From the NCBI GenBank assembly GCA_020650975.1, contig JAIPMN010000140.1, positions 4,892-41,366 of the forward strand: 36,475 bases of DNA, read 5' to 3'. This document shows positions 33,601 through 36,475 of this stretch, piece by piece (positions within the stretch are counted from its first letter, which is position 1; the number at the start of each line of letters is the position of its first letter). A program made the position numbers and the translations under genes. This stretch comes from Apostichopus californicus. Lineage: Eukaryota; Echinodermata; Holothuroidea; Aspidochirotida; Stichopodidae. A model generated the notes under the pieces. That model worked only from the letters and a program-made list of their open reading frames with translations. It was not told the origin of the DNA and made no database searches.

Positions 33601-35578
33601 GCGAAACAGCCGGTTGCCAGGTTAATGAAGAATGCAAAGTAATGGCGGGTAAAGCTGATTGTTACTGCGCCGATGGCTACAAGAGAAGGGGTACAGAATG
33701 CACTAATGGTAAGTAATGTTAAGTTGAAACATTGTACATTAGTAGTGATTGTGGTGGTGATTGTTATTCAAGACGTGACCTTATTATCTATTACTGGACA
33801 CTGTGTATATAACACCGTAGAGTATATGCAAAATAATACATATTTTACCATGTTGGAAAGAGAACACATGTATTAATTATAGTGTATGTTTCTTTTGGCA
33901 GAACCTTGTCACACCGAGATATGGGGTGAAGTTCACGTGTTAACATTTGATGGGCAAAGCTTTCCCTACAACGGTTTGTGCTGGTTCACTCTGATAAGTA
34001 CTACTGGAAGCCAGAATTTGGCTGACTTTGAGATTCAAGGTCGAATTTTAACATCAACAGATTTCAACCAATTACCGATTTTGAGAGGAGTTCTTTTCAT
34101 TTTTAACGAGGACGAGTTTGAGCTCAAAGATCAAAATCCTGATATTCCAGGGTTCCCACAACTTTTATTTAATGGACAAAACGTCCACCGTCATGAAGAT
34201 TCGAGCACGTCACTCACCATTGAATTTGACTTTGCTTTAGAAGTCATTGTAAGTAATCTTCCTAAAATAATGCTACGAAAAATATTTGTACATATAATTC
34301 CTAAATGACTTGCCTAGTTTGCTTCTGTATGCATTATTACCACATCCCTAATAGGTAATAGCTTTCAATAGTAGCAAACGTACATCTAATTATGGAACAC
34401 ACACACAAACATTAGGAGCAATCTCCAATCTATTTCTTACCATATATTATACCCTAAAATTGCATGTCTACTGGTTCAAATTCATGCCGCTAGTCTTCAT
34501 TATTCGTTACCACAACTACCATAATCGTTATGTGTCATCAAGTGCGTATTAGTCTCCCACTGTTCATTAAATTCATACTATTAGTCATGGGACGTCACAG
34601 TCACTGTATTCTAATGACCAGATGGTACTGGCATCTGTAACGGAAATGAAATTTTGCTTTGCATTATATTTAGACCTAACTTGCTGATAAACCTATACCA
34701 AGAGCTTTAAATGGTATTTCCAAAACAGCTGGTTCTTATCTTATTCTATGAGTAACATTAATTTAGTTGCCGATCAAATGATTCCTTTACATGAAATATT
34801 TGTCAACCAAAGCCACTCTCTTTTTTGTTGAAGGTTATATCGACAGATTGGCTTGATCTACGCTTTCACTATAAGAACCATTCACTTAATGTTGACCTGG
34901 ACTATAAATATACCAACCACCTTACTGGGATGTGCGGGAGTTGTAATGGCAATATTAGCGATGATCTGATACTGCCAAACGAAAATGAGGTAATATATGC
35001 TGACAGGTTAGGACGATGAGAGATTGCAAATCTTAACTTGCTTTTTCTCAATCCCCTTTCTCCGTTCCAGGTACACTGCACAAGTGGGACTTTAACTAGT
35101 CGACCACCCATCGCGTCTTCCTGCAAGTTCAATCGGAATGTTAGCATGCTAGTAATTGCTTTCACTCGATCGTGGTACTTTCATTCAGATATCTGCAAAG
35201 AGTATATAGATCACGCCCATCAGGACCCAGAACCATTTATATGGCTTTTGTAAGGAACCGATATGACTGCACCTTCTGTTCAAAGCCTTTAGAAAATTAA
35301 AATTAACTAAAAAGCAATTATCATTAAATAAACTAATAATCTTACTGGAGCCTTGTTTCACATTGTTTATCAATTTTGGAGTTTCCAATAGTTTGACTTC
35401 AATTCTTCACTTGATATTTCTTAATAGCCAAGCTCTCTGTCAGACTTTGCAAAGTACTGGGCTCAAGAAGATGGAATTGATTGCACATTGCCAGAAGAAG
35501 TTATGGCGGTATCTTCCCTGCAGCACTTTAATTTGTCGGAAGCCAAAGATGTTTGCTACGAAATCATCAGAAGGAGTG
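4412..35578 (+). CDS. Giant multi-exon gene: Tie-like Ig/EGF N-terminus plus six VWD-C8-TIL assemblies (partial at both ends)
   Basis: Forty-four exons join in frame to 2670 codons without a stop. Domain order: two Ig-like, six EGF-like, then five full VWD-C8-TIL-TILa assemblies and the start of a sixth. The first 820 bases of coding match the style of invertebrate Tie-receptor ectodomains ([36 protein letters not shown]). The rest is of the FCGBP/zonadhesin/mucin/SCO-spondin/Sfp1 type. VWD and C8 domains are extracellular and disulfide-rich, and in relatives they drive multimerisation, gel formation or adhesion. No tyrosine kinase, transmembrane segment or signal peptide is visible; the first recovered exon starts in phase 1, so at least one upstream exon is missing, and the 3' end continues beyond the window. 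All internal borders keep frame. The function is inferred. The fusion could be an assembly artefact, but continuous phase-compatible splicing across the EGF to VWD junction argues against that. Confidence 0.85.
5610..5770. repeat. Dispersed repeat copy, weakly conserved
   Basis: Shares tcatgcgatctttgg, a following attaat...gtgtc/gtc block and ttgaacttt with 28787-28911 in similar order and spacing. Old interspersed repeat, family unknown. Confidence 0.4.
5871..5906 (+). repeat. (CA)/(CG) microsatellite
   Basis: Alternating purine-pyrimidine run cacacgcgcacgcgcacgca and onward. Confidence 0.9.
6092..6325 (+). CDS. Exon 2: second Ig-like domain (Tie-like)
   Basis: Acceptor tttctgatag, donor gtaagc, phase 1-1, 78 codons. 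Contains VGDTITLQV, the core tryptophan in KIKWRHNGG and [11 protein letters not shown], ending IRLIVRR. The order (strand B, W in strand C, D-E-G-I-Y, then RLIVR leading into an EGF) is the one seen in Tie-like ectodomains. The usual first Ig cysteine is replaced by valine (TLQV). Confidence 0.85.
6662..6787 (+). CDS. Exon 3: EGF-like 1
   Basis: Acceptor ctctcaatag, donor gtattt, phase 1-1, 42 codons. Reads [30 protein letters not shown]: a Tie/laminin-style EGF that follows directly on the Ig domain. Confidence 0.9.
7041..7275 (-). mobile_element. Related SINE copy, degraded
   Basis: Shares with 11651-11829 the blocks tttatag, cacatgactt, ccctggtc, aagtgccttgcc and aatgtaatgatctggccag, with extra sequence in the middle. 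The B box is decayed (agaactggaag). It lies in the intron between exons 3 and 4. Confidence 0.6.
7363..7527 (+). CDS. Exon 4: EGF-like 2 (Tie-type)
   Basis: Acceptor ttatattataag, donor gtaata, phase 1-1, 55 codons. Reads [39 protein letters not shown]. The LPDPYGCSC segment is characteristic of Tie-like EGF regions. The exon is short and easily missed by ORF scans. Confidence 0.87.
7900..8034 (+). CDS. Exon 5: EGF-like 3
   Basis: Acceptor tgattacag, donor gtaaga, phase 1-1, 45 codons. Reads [35 protein letters not shown]: a laminin/Tie-type EGF. Confidence 0.9.
8545..8667 (+). CDS. Exon 6: EGF-like 4
   Basis: Acceptor cttttttcag, donor gtaagt, phase 1-1, 41 codons. Reads [29 protein letters not shown]: a canonical six-cysteine EGF. 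From here the repeats change from Tie-type to Notch/fibulin-type. Confidence 0.9.
8715..8982. mobile_element. Possible inverted-repeat element (MITE-like)
   Basis: TTTACGGGACA at 8715-8725 and its complement TGTCCCGTAAA at 8972-8982 bound 268 bases that are less AT-rich than the flanking intron. No clear target duplication, so the call is tentative. Confidence 0.4.
9170..9286 (+). CDS. Exon 7: EGF-like 5
   Basis: Acceptor tgtcgatag after a T-rich tract, donor gtaagt, phase 1-1, 39 codons. Reads [31 protein letters not shown]: six cysteines in EGF spacing. Confidence 0.9.
9503..9616 (+). CDS. Exon 8: EGF-like 6, calcium-binding type
   Basis: Acceptor gttacaacag, donor gtaaga, phase 1-1, 38 codons. 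Begins [14 protein letters not shown], close to the calcium-binding start. [12 protein letters not shown] fits the Asp/Asn beta-hydroxylation pattern C-x-D/N-x4-F/Y-x-C-x-C, the clearest such site among the six EGFs. Confidence 0.9.
9960..10291 (+). CDS. Exon 9: D1 VWD domain, first part
   Basis: Acceptor ctctttgcag, donor gtgagt, phase 1-0. Reads [42 protein letters not shown]. The GDPH position is GNSH, so no autocleavage is expected here. Confidence 0.92.
10533..10673 (+). CDS. Exon 10: D1 VWD domain, second part
   Basis: Acceptor atttcttgtag, phase 0-0, 47 codons. Reads [14 protein letters not shown] and [14 protein letters not shown], including the CxxC (CGDC). The donor is weak (gttggt after GTG). 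Unspliced, the frame reaches TAG at 10707-10709. The 3' border is therefore less certain than elsewhere. Confidence 0.8.
10897..10912 (+). repeat. (AAT)n microsatellite
   Basis: Five aat units in the intron between exons 10 and 11. Confidence 0.8.
10930..11174 (-). mobile_element. Possible second tRNA-derived SINE family
   Basis: The right end carries actcgaaccggggacctt, whose complement contains the B-box-like GGTTCGAGTCT. The body is of higher complexity than the surrounding intron. The left limit is uncertain. It gives an 81-codon open frame that I regard as incidental. Confidence 0.45.
11327..11468 (+). CDS. Exon 11: D1 C8 domain, first part
   Basis: Acceptor cctcatag, donor gtaaac, phase 0-1. 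Reads [33 protein letters not shown]. The W followed by spaced cysteines matches the equivalent exons of D2-D4. Confidence 0.87.
11489..11541 (+). repeat. Short tandem repeat ttcatacacggt
   Basis: Three to four imperfect copies of ttcatacacggtaa directly after the exon 11 donor region. Confidence 0.8.
11651..11829 (-). mobile_element. tRNA-derived SINE
   Basis: On the minus strand the element opens with a tRNA-like head: an A-box-like TGGTCAATCAGTTTAGG (complement of 11807-11823) and a perfect B box GGTTCGAGTCC (complement of 11769-11779), followed by a body containing GGCAAGGCACTTTATCGC. It is not a functional tRNA: the downstream sequence is a SINE body and no anticodon stem can be assigned. 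A related copy lies at 7041-7275. Confidence 0.75.
12086..12093. repeat. Left target site duplication ACGTAGCT
   Basis: Eight bases directly before the left inverted repeat, identical to 12460-12467. Confidence 0.9.
12094..12459. mobile_element. Non-autonomous hAT-type DNA transposon (366 bp)
   Basis: Terminal inverted repeats CAAGGGTGGGCAAC and GTTGCCCACCCCTG differ at one base. The element is flanked by identical 8-bp direct repeats ACGTAGCT (12086-12093 and 12460-12467), the target duplication length of hAT elements. The left end carries the cggcccgcgggccacatgcg palindromic block common in hAT non-autonomous families. No transposase is encoded. It is inserted in the intron between exons 11 and 12. 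Confidence 0.9.
12460..12467. repeat. Right target site duplication ACGTAGCT
   Basis: Eight bases directly after the right inverted repeat, identical to 12086-12093. Confidence 0.9.
12531..12719 (+). CDS. Exon 12: D1 C8 domain, second part
   Basis: Acceptor catcatctag, donor gtgagt, phase 1-1, 63 codons. Reads [31 protein letters not shown], ending WREYVPTC: a canonical C8 core. Confidence 0.92.
13283..13488 (+). CDS. Exon 13: D1 TIL domain
   Basis: Acceptor cgccattcaag, donor gtaagt, phase 1-0. Reads [39 protein letters not shown]: a trypsin-inhibitor-like cysteine-rich domain. Confidence 0.92.
13770..13947 (+). CDS. Exon 14: D1 TILa / EGF-like tail
   Basis: Acceptor ttacatatag, donor gtaatg, phase 0-1. 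Reads [32 protein letters not shown]. It closes the first assembly. Confidence 0.9.
13948..14604 (+). other. Intron between exons 14 and 15
   Basis: AT-rich, no repeat or coding signal recognised. It separates cassettes D1 and D2. The neighbouring introns 12720-13282, 14931-15476 and 15636-16117 are likewise featureless. Confidence 0.7.
14605..14930 (+). CDS. Exon 15: D2 VWD domain, first part
   Basis: Acceptor tcctttacag, donor gtgagt, phase 1-0. Reads [41 protein letters not shown] is replaced by GGLH. Confidence 0.92.
15477..15635 (+). CDS. Exon 16: D2 VWD domain, second part
   Basis: Acceptor actatctag, donor gtaaga, phase 0-0. Reads [14 protein letters not shown] and [15 protein letters not shown], keeping CxxC and the acidic calcium-site-like N-x-N-x2-DD. 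Confidence 0.9.
16118..16262 (+). CDS. Exon 17: D2 C8 domain, first part
   Basis: Acceptor cttttattag, donor gtaggt, phase 0-1. Reads [36 protein letters not shown] possible alternative copy lies at 17610-17727. Confidence 0.87.
16996..17065 (+). repeat. 70-bp repeat, copy 1
   Basis: cgtctggtatggcgatgtaa through ttttg. Matches 17291-17360 at 64 of 70 positions with no gaps. Lies between exons 17 and 17b. Confidence 0.9.
17291..17360 (+). repeat. 70-bp repeat, copy 2
   Basis: Same orientation and length as 16996-17065, six substitutions. Preceded by an unusually GC-rich block (17210-17290). Confidence 0.9.
17610..17727 (+). other. Candidate mutually exclusive or decayed C8 exon (17b)
   Basis: Bounded by tttcacag and gtaaat and open for 39 codons in phase 0-1, the same phases as exon 17. 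It ends SSVDPI, echoing IIDPM at the end of exon 17, and would splice onto exon 18. It starts [10 protein letters not shown] and lacks the FGASW segment and one cysteine. It cannot be joined after exon 17 without a frameshift, so it is either an alternative to exon 17 or a dead duplicate. Confidence 0.4.
17950..18135 (+). CDS. Exon 18: D2 C8 domain, second part
   Basis: Acceptor ttccatgacag, donor gtgata, phase 1-1, 62 codons. Reads [32 protein letters not shown], ending WWIDRPEC. Confidence 0.92.
18319..18512 (+). CDS. Exon 19: D2 TIL domain
   Basis: Acceptor atcttaacag, donor gtaagt, phase 1-0. Reads [44 protein letters not shown]. Confidence 0.9.
18558..18603 (-). repeat. Pentamer-like simple repeat, probable LINE 3' tail
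   Basis: Imperfect iterations of gtaaa/gtaag units; on the minus strand this is a TTTAC/TTACT series, lying downstream of the reverse transcriptase ORF. Short microsatellite tails are typical of CR1/L2-like elements. Confidence 0.55.
18694..19378 (-). mobile_element. 5'-truncated non-LTR retrotransposon: reverse transcriptase C-terminal fragment
   Basis: The minus-strand frame encodes the part of a LINE reverse transcriptase after the catalytic box: [61 protein letters not shown]. These are the usual motifs of CR1/L2/Rex-like elements. The catalytic YxDD is represented by a degenerate FLDN at the very start of the fragment, so it is inactive. The ORF ends with TGA at 18694-18696. Upstream on the minus strand the open frame continues artificially into the antisense of exon 20; the true 5' break is about 19365-19378. 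It sits within the intron between exons 19 and 20. Confidence 0.82.
19396..19570 (+). CDS. Exon 20: D2 TILa / EGF-like tail
   Basis: Acceptor cggcttctag, donor gtgagt, phase 0-1. Reads [42 protein letters not shown] fragment in the preceding intron ends only some 20-30 bases before this acceptor. Confidence 0.9.
19797..20116 (+). CDS. Exon 21: D3 VWD domain, first part
   Basis: Acceptor aactaacag, donor gtaagt, phase 1-0. Reads [40 protein letters not shown] is replaced by GGSH. Confidence 0.92.
20117..20648 (+). other. Intron between exons 21 and 22
   Basis: AT-rich, nothing recognised. The introns at 20805-21090 and 21575-22010 are similar. Confidence 0.7.
20649..20804 (+). CDS. Exon 22: D3 VWD domain, second part
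   Basis: Acceptor ttttcccag, donor gtaagt, phase 0-0, 52 codons. Reads [12 protein letters not shown] and [15 protein letters not shown]: CxxC and acidic motif intact. Confidence 0.92.
21091..21235 (+). CDS. Exon 23: D3 C8 domain, first part
   Basis: Acceptor atttttgtag, donor gtgagc, phase 0-1. Reads [37 protein letters not shown]. Confidence 0.9.
21389..21574 (+). CDS. Exon 24: D3 C8 domain, second part
   Basis: Acceptor tttattacag, donor gtagga, phase 1-1. Reads [33 protein letters not shown], ending WRSQTDYC. Confidence 0.92.
22011..22207 (+). CDS. Exon 25: D3 TIL domain
   Basis: Acceptor tattactag, donor gtattt, phase 1-0. Reads [47 protein letters not shown]. An alternative AG (ctcag, 15 bases downstream) would break the phase. 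Confidence 0.9.
22208..23424 (+). other. Intron between exons 25 and 26
   Basis: Contains the 20-bp-period minisatellite (22592-22690) and a small ttctggtggg duplication near 23310. No exon recognised. Confidence 0.7.
22592..22690 (+). repeat. Degenerate minisatellite, period about 20
   Basis: Four to five imperfect units of the type tgagtatgagtacaacagca. Lies in the intron between exons 25 and 26. Confidence 0.75.
23425..23602 (+). CDS. Exon 26: D3 TILa / EGF-like tail
   Basis: Acceptor ggttacag, donor gtaagt, phase 0-1. Reads [39 protein letters not shown]. Confidence 0.9.
24049..24371 (+). CDS. Exon 27: D4 VWD domain, first part, with GDPH
   Basis: Acceptor cttcacatag, donor gtgagt, phase 1-0. 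Reads [40 protein letters not shown]. The GDPH motif at 24072-24083 is the autocatalytic Asp-Pro cleavage site known from MUC2, MUC5AC and FCGBP D domains. Confidence 0.93.
24372..25079 (+). other. Intron between exons 27 and 28
   Basis: Very AT-rich, nothing recognised. Confidence 0.7.
25080..25235 (+). CDS. Exon 28: D4 VWD domain, second part
   Basis: Acceptor atcaataag, donor gtaagt, phase 0-0, 52 codons. Starts [15 protein letters not shown] and contains [15 protein letters not shown], with an extra cysteine next to CxxC. The start was chosen because it gives the same length and register as exons 22 and 43. Confidence 0.88.
25459..25603 (+). CDS. Exon 29: D4 C8 domain, first part
   Basis: Acceptor cattcacag, donor gtaatg, phase 0-1. 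Reads [36 protein letters not shown]. Confidence 0.9.
25874..26071 (+). CDS. Exon 30: D4 C8 domain, second part
   Basis: Acceptor gccacttttag, donor gtacgt, phase 1-1. Reads [33 protein letters not shown], ending [13 protein letters not shown], slightly longer than its equivalents. Confidence 0.9.
26193..26246 (+). CDS. Exon 31: small linker exon with KRKR cluster
   Basis: Acceptor cgtcttttcag, donor gtaagt, phase 1-1, 18 codons. Reads [18 protein letters not shown]. There is no counterpart in D1-D3. The KRKR at 26231-26242 is a candidate proprotein-convertase site in a non-cysteine linker between C8 and TIL. It is short, but both splice sites and the phase are good. Confidence 0.75.
26932..26946 (+). 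CDS. Exon 32: 15-base microexon in D4 linker
   Basis: Acceptor cacgtttcag after a strong T-rich tract, donor gtaagt, phase 1-1. It adds ATAYV (plus shared codon bases) between exon 31 and the TIL exon. It can be included or skipped without changing frame. Its size makes the call tentative. Confidence 0.55.
27581..27623. repeat. (TA)n microsatellite
   Basis: Nearly pure TA repeat with one ttt interruption. Confidence 0.95.
27860..28059 (+). CDS. Exon 33: D4 TIL domain
   Basis: Acceptor aactttacag, donor gtaagt, phase 1-0. Reads [21 protein letters not shown], split here as [11 protein letters not shown] then [30 protein letters not shown]. Confidence 0.9.
28060..29073 (+). other. Intron between exons 33 and 34
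   Basis: Contains an old dispersed repeat (28787-28911). An open frame at 28211-28501 has no family features or splice context. Confidence 0.7.
28787..28911. repeat. Dispersed repeat copy, weakly conserved
   Basis: Counterpart of 5610-5770 (15-base identity tcatgcgatctttgg plus downstream partial matches). In the intron between exons 33 and 34. Confidence 0.4.
29074..29254 (+). CDS. Exon 34: D4 TILa / EGF-like tail
   Basis: Acceptor tgttcttacag, donor gtgagt, phase 0-1. Reads [41 protein letters not shown]. Confidence 0.9.
29255..30050 (+). other. Intron between exons 34 and 35
   Basis: AT-rich, with a small aatacaaatacgaatac duplication near 29660-29700. No exon recognised. Confidence 0.7.
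30051..30376 (+). CDS. Exon 35: D5 VWD domain, first part, with GDPH
   Basis: Acceptor ttgctttag, donor gtaagt, phase 1-0. Reads [45 protein letters not shown] lies at 30074-30085. The cysteine pair normally just before it (CVC in D4, CSC in D2 and D3) is absent. Confidence 0.92.
30797..30961 (+). CDS. Exon 36: D5 VWD domain, second part
   Basis: Acceptor gacgcgaag, donor gtaagt, phase 0-0, 55 codons. Reads [17 protein letters not shown] and [17 protein letters not shown]. The CxxC is lost (CGLLGDAD), while the acidic calcium-type residues remain. Confidence 0.88.
30962..31690 (+). other. Intron between exons 36 and 37
   Basis: Nothing recognised. The introns at 30377-30796 and 31800-32456 are also AT-rich and featureless. 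Confidence 0.7.
31691..31799 (+). CDS. Exon 37: D5 C8 domain, first part
   Basis: Acceptor cgtcttgtag, donor gtaagt, phase 0-1. Reads [30 protein letters not shown]. Shorter (109 bases) than the 142-145 bases of D1-D4. Confidence 0.87.
32457..32645 (+). CDS. Exon 38: D5 C8 domain, second part
   Basis: Acceptor gcaaatatag, donor gtaagt, phase 1-1, 63 codons. Reads [32 protein letters not shown], ending WWDDVPQC. Confidence 0.9.
32722..32763 (+). CDS. Exon 39: small linker exon with KRLR cluster
   Basis: Acceptor atggttccag, donor gtgagt, phase 1-1, 14 codons. Reads [14 protein letters not shown]. It occupies the same C8-TIL position in D5 as exons 31-32 do in D4 and is again basic (KRLR at 32748-32759), though the following proline would disfavour furin-type cleavage. 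Confidence 0.68.
33036..33244 (+). CDS. Exon 40: D5 TIL domain
   Basis: Acceptor attgttttcag, donor gtaggt, phase 1-0. Reads [52 protein letters not shown]. Confidence 0.92.
33534..33708 (+). CDS. Exon 41: D5 TILa / EGF-like tail
   Basis: Acceptor tgtccttcag, donor gtaagt, phase 0-1. Reads [39 protein letters not shown]. Confidence 0.9.
33902..34248 (+). CDS. Exon 42: D6 VWD domain, first part
   Basis: Acceptor tcttttggcag, donor gtaagt, phase 1-0. Reads [51 protein letters not shown] is replaced by GEVH, and only one of the leading cysteine pair remains. Confidence 0.9.
34249..34833 (+). other. Intron between exons 42 and 43
   Basis: AT-rich, nothing recognised. Confidence 0.7.
34834..34989 (+). 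CDS. Exon 43: D6 VWD domain, second part
   Basis: Acceptor ttgttgaag, donor gtaata, phase 0-0, 52 codons. Reads [15 protein letters not shown] and [15 protein letters not shown]: CxxC and acidic motif intact. Confidence 0.9.
35071..35253 (+). other. Candidate alternative 3'-terminal exon of the VWD gene
   Basis: A good acceptor (ccgttccag) opens a phase-0 frame compatible with exon 43 that runs 60 codons to TAA at 35251-35253. It starts [11 protein letters not shown] and later reads [17 protein letters not shown], which recalls the C8 stretch C-H-D/E-Y-V-D-P. AATAAA follows at 35327. Using it would end the protein inside D6. It may instead be a decayed C8 copy. Confidence 0.4.
35327..35332 (+). 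promoter_or_regulatory. Possible polyadenylation signal AATAAA
   Basis: A canonical hexamer 74 bases after the TAA of the candidate alternative terminal exon. Such hexamers are frequent by chance in AT-rich DNA, so support is weak without transcripts. Confidence 0.3.
35428..35578 (+). CDS. Exon 44: D6 C8 domain, first part (last exon in window)
   Basis: Acceptor ttcttaatag, donor gtaagc, phase 0-1. Reads [29 protein letters not shown], matching the register of exons 17, 23 and 29. The rest of the assembly lies beyond the window. Confidence 0.83.
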
Positions 35579-35795
35579 GTAAGCTATGTCAACCATCATT
35601 AATGTTGTATCAGAATTTTACGTTTTGACATTAATGGTCTTGCATGCATACAAACAGCAGCAAATAATTCATATAACGTATGTCAGTTCTATAACATTCA
35701 TGTTATAATTAGATTTCTTTTGCAGTAGTTCAAAACCTTGTTATGTCACTTATTCGTTACAATCGTGTAATCTCACACCCCCAATAATTTGGTCG

Positions 35796-35833
35796 CTGTC
35801 GGCAAATTTTGGGTCTGTCGGCAAATTTTGGGT
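35796..35833 (+). repeat. 19-bp perfect tandem duplication
   Basis: ctgtcggcaaattttgggt twice in a row, at the head of the repetitive block that fills the last intron. Confidence 0.9.
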
Positions 35834-35837
35834 CTTT

Positions 35838-35911
35838 CTGCAAAAGGAGAAAAGGTGAAGAGAGCGGAAGGGGAAGAAAGAAGGAAAGCTGAATAGAGAA
35901 AAGGAGAACGG
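35838..35911. repeat. Purine-rich tract
   Basis: About 70 bases nearly all A/G (aaaaggagaaaaggtgaaga and onward). It mirrors the pyrimidine tract at 2000-2118. Confidence 0.7.
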
Positions 35912-35926
35912 GAGCTTCTTCCGTGC

Positions 35927-36177
35927 CAAATTTGACTTAAATATGCACCAGATTGCATCTAAGGACGTTTCAAAACTAAAAAATTTCCAGTCACCCCCTC
36001 CCCTTAGACCCCTCCCCCATTTCAGACACCACTTCCAGATCCGTCGGCAAATCAAATTTAACTTAAAATATGCACCAGATTGCATCTAAGGACGTTTCAA
36101 AACTAAAAAGAGGGGGACACCCCTCCCCTTAGACACCTCCCCCATTTCAGTCACCACTTCCAGATCCGTCGGTAAAT
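35927..36177 (+). repeat. Tandem repeat, two 125-126 bp units
   Basis: Units 35927-36052 and 36053-36177 share atatgcaccagattgcatct, aaggacgtttcaaaactaaa, the C-rich cctcccccatttcag part and cttccagatccgtcgg. Followed by ttcgctacgcccctg, a typical transposon-like end (to about 36221). Probably part of one larger element. Confidence 0.85.
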
Positions 36178-36475
36178 CAAATTCTCCACCCCCCCAACAA
36201 AAACCCCTTCGCTACGCCCCTGCTCGGAGCCCTCGGAATAATATTTTGCTTCTCCATTTCGTTCCTAGGCAATGGAATACCAGGCACTGTACTGCAGTCA
36301 TTAAACATAATATACGTCATTACCAAACAAAATCAACCCTGATATAATTTTGCAATTTATATATGCTCGTCACTCTTCAACTCTATATTTGTATTAAAAT
36401 CTTCCTTTTGGTAATTTAACAAATCAAATTGCCGACTATACTTAATATCATGAAAAAGAACTTCAGTAAACTATC

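Larger units (their letters stand above)
35579..36475 (+). other. Repeat-filled intron at the window end
   Basis: Starts with the exon 44 donor. It carries the 19-bp duplication, the purine tract and the 125-bp tandem units, then AT-rich sequence to the end. The next exon (C8 second part of D6) is not in the window. Confidence 0.7.

Noticed and set aside
1..36475. CRISPR array, bacterial operon or phage genes
   Set aside because: No regularly spaced repeats with unique spacers and no ribosome-binding-site-led gene clusters; the spliced gene structure is eukaryotic.

Overview
The window is eukaryotic. It holds one large, intron-rich gene on the + strand, built from 44 short exons (15 to 347 bases) with AG/GT splice borders, in AT-rich introns full of transposon debris. 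The domain content (a Tie-receptor-like Ig/EGF ectodomain followed by von Willebrand factor D assemblies), the hAT, LINE and tRNA-SINE remnants and the AT-rich introns suggest a marine invertebrate deuterostome. An echinoderm is most likely, but this is inferred from family resemblance, not proven.

Layout. Bases 1-4411 hold no gene I can support: old repeats, a pyrimidine tract with a GC-rich transposon-like end, and a 175-bp direct duplication. Coding begins at 4412, already in phase 1, so the signal-peptide exon is missing or unrecognised. Exons 1-2 (4412-6325) encode two Ig-like domains. Exons 3-8 (6662-9616) encode six EGF-like repeats, all phase 1-1. Five complete VWD-C8-TIL-TILa assemblies follow: D1 9960-13947, D2 14605-19570, D3 19797-23602, D4 24049-29254 and D5 30051-33708. 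A sixth (D6, from 33902) is cut off by the window end after its first C8 exon at 35578. Each assembly is a six-exon cassette with the same phase series (1-0, 0-0, 0-1, 1-1, 1-0, 0-1) and about 395 codons, so the array grew by whole-cassette duplication. The recovered coding sequence is 8010 bases (2670 codons), open throughout, with no start or stop codon inside the window.

The product looks like a very large extracellular protein, combining a Tie-like N-terminus with an FCGBP/zonadhesin/mucin/Sfp1-type D-domain array. No kinase domain or membrane segment is seen. D4 and D5 alone carry the GDPH autocleavage motif. Small extra exons between C8 and TIL, only in D4 and D5, carry basic clusters (KRKR and KRLR). 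D5 has lost the cysteines typical of the other assemblies. A multi-fragment, disulfide-linked adhesive or mucus-type protein is a reasonable hypothesis.

Introns hold a 366-bp hAT-type non-autonomous element with an 8-bp target duplication, a 5'-truncated LINE reverse transcriptase fragment (minus strand), tRNA-derived SINE pieces, inverted, tandem and simple repeats, a candidate mutually exclusive C8 exon (17610-17727) and a candidate alternative terminal exon with an AATAAA signal (35071-35332). Exon borders were read by eye from splice consensus, phase and homology between cassettes; no transcript data were available.
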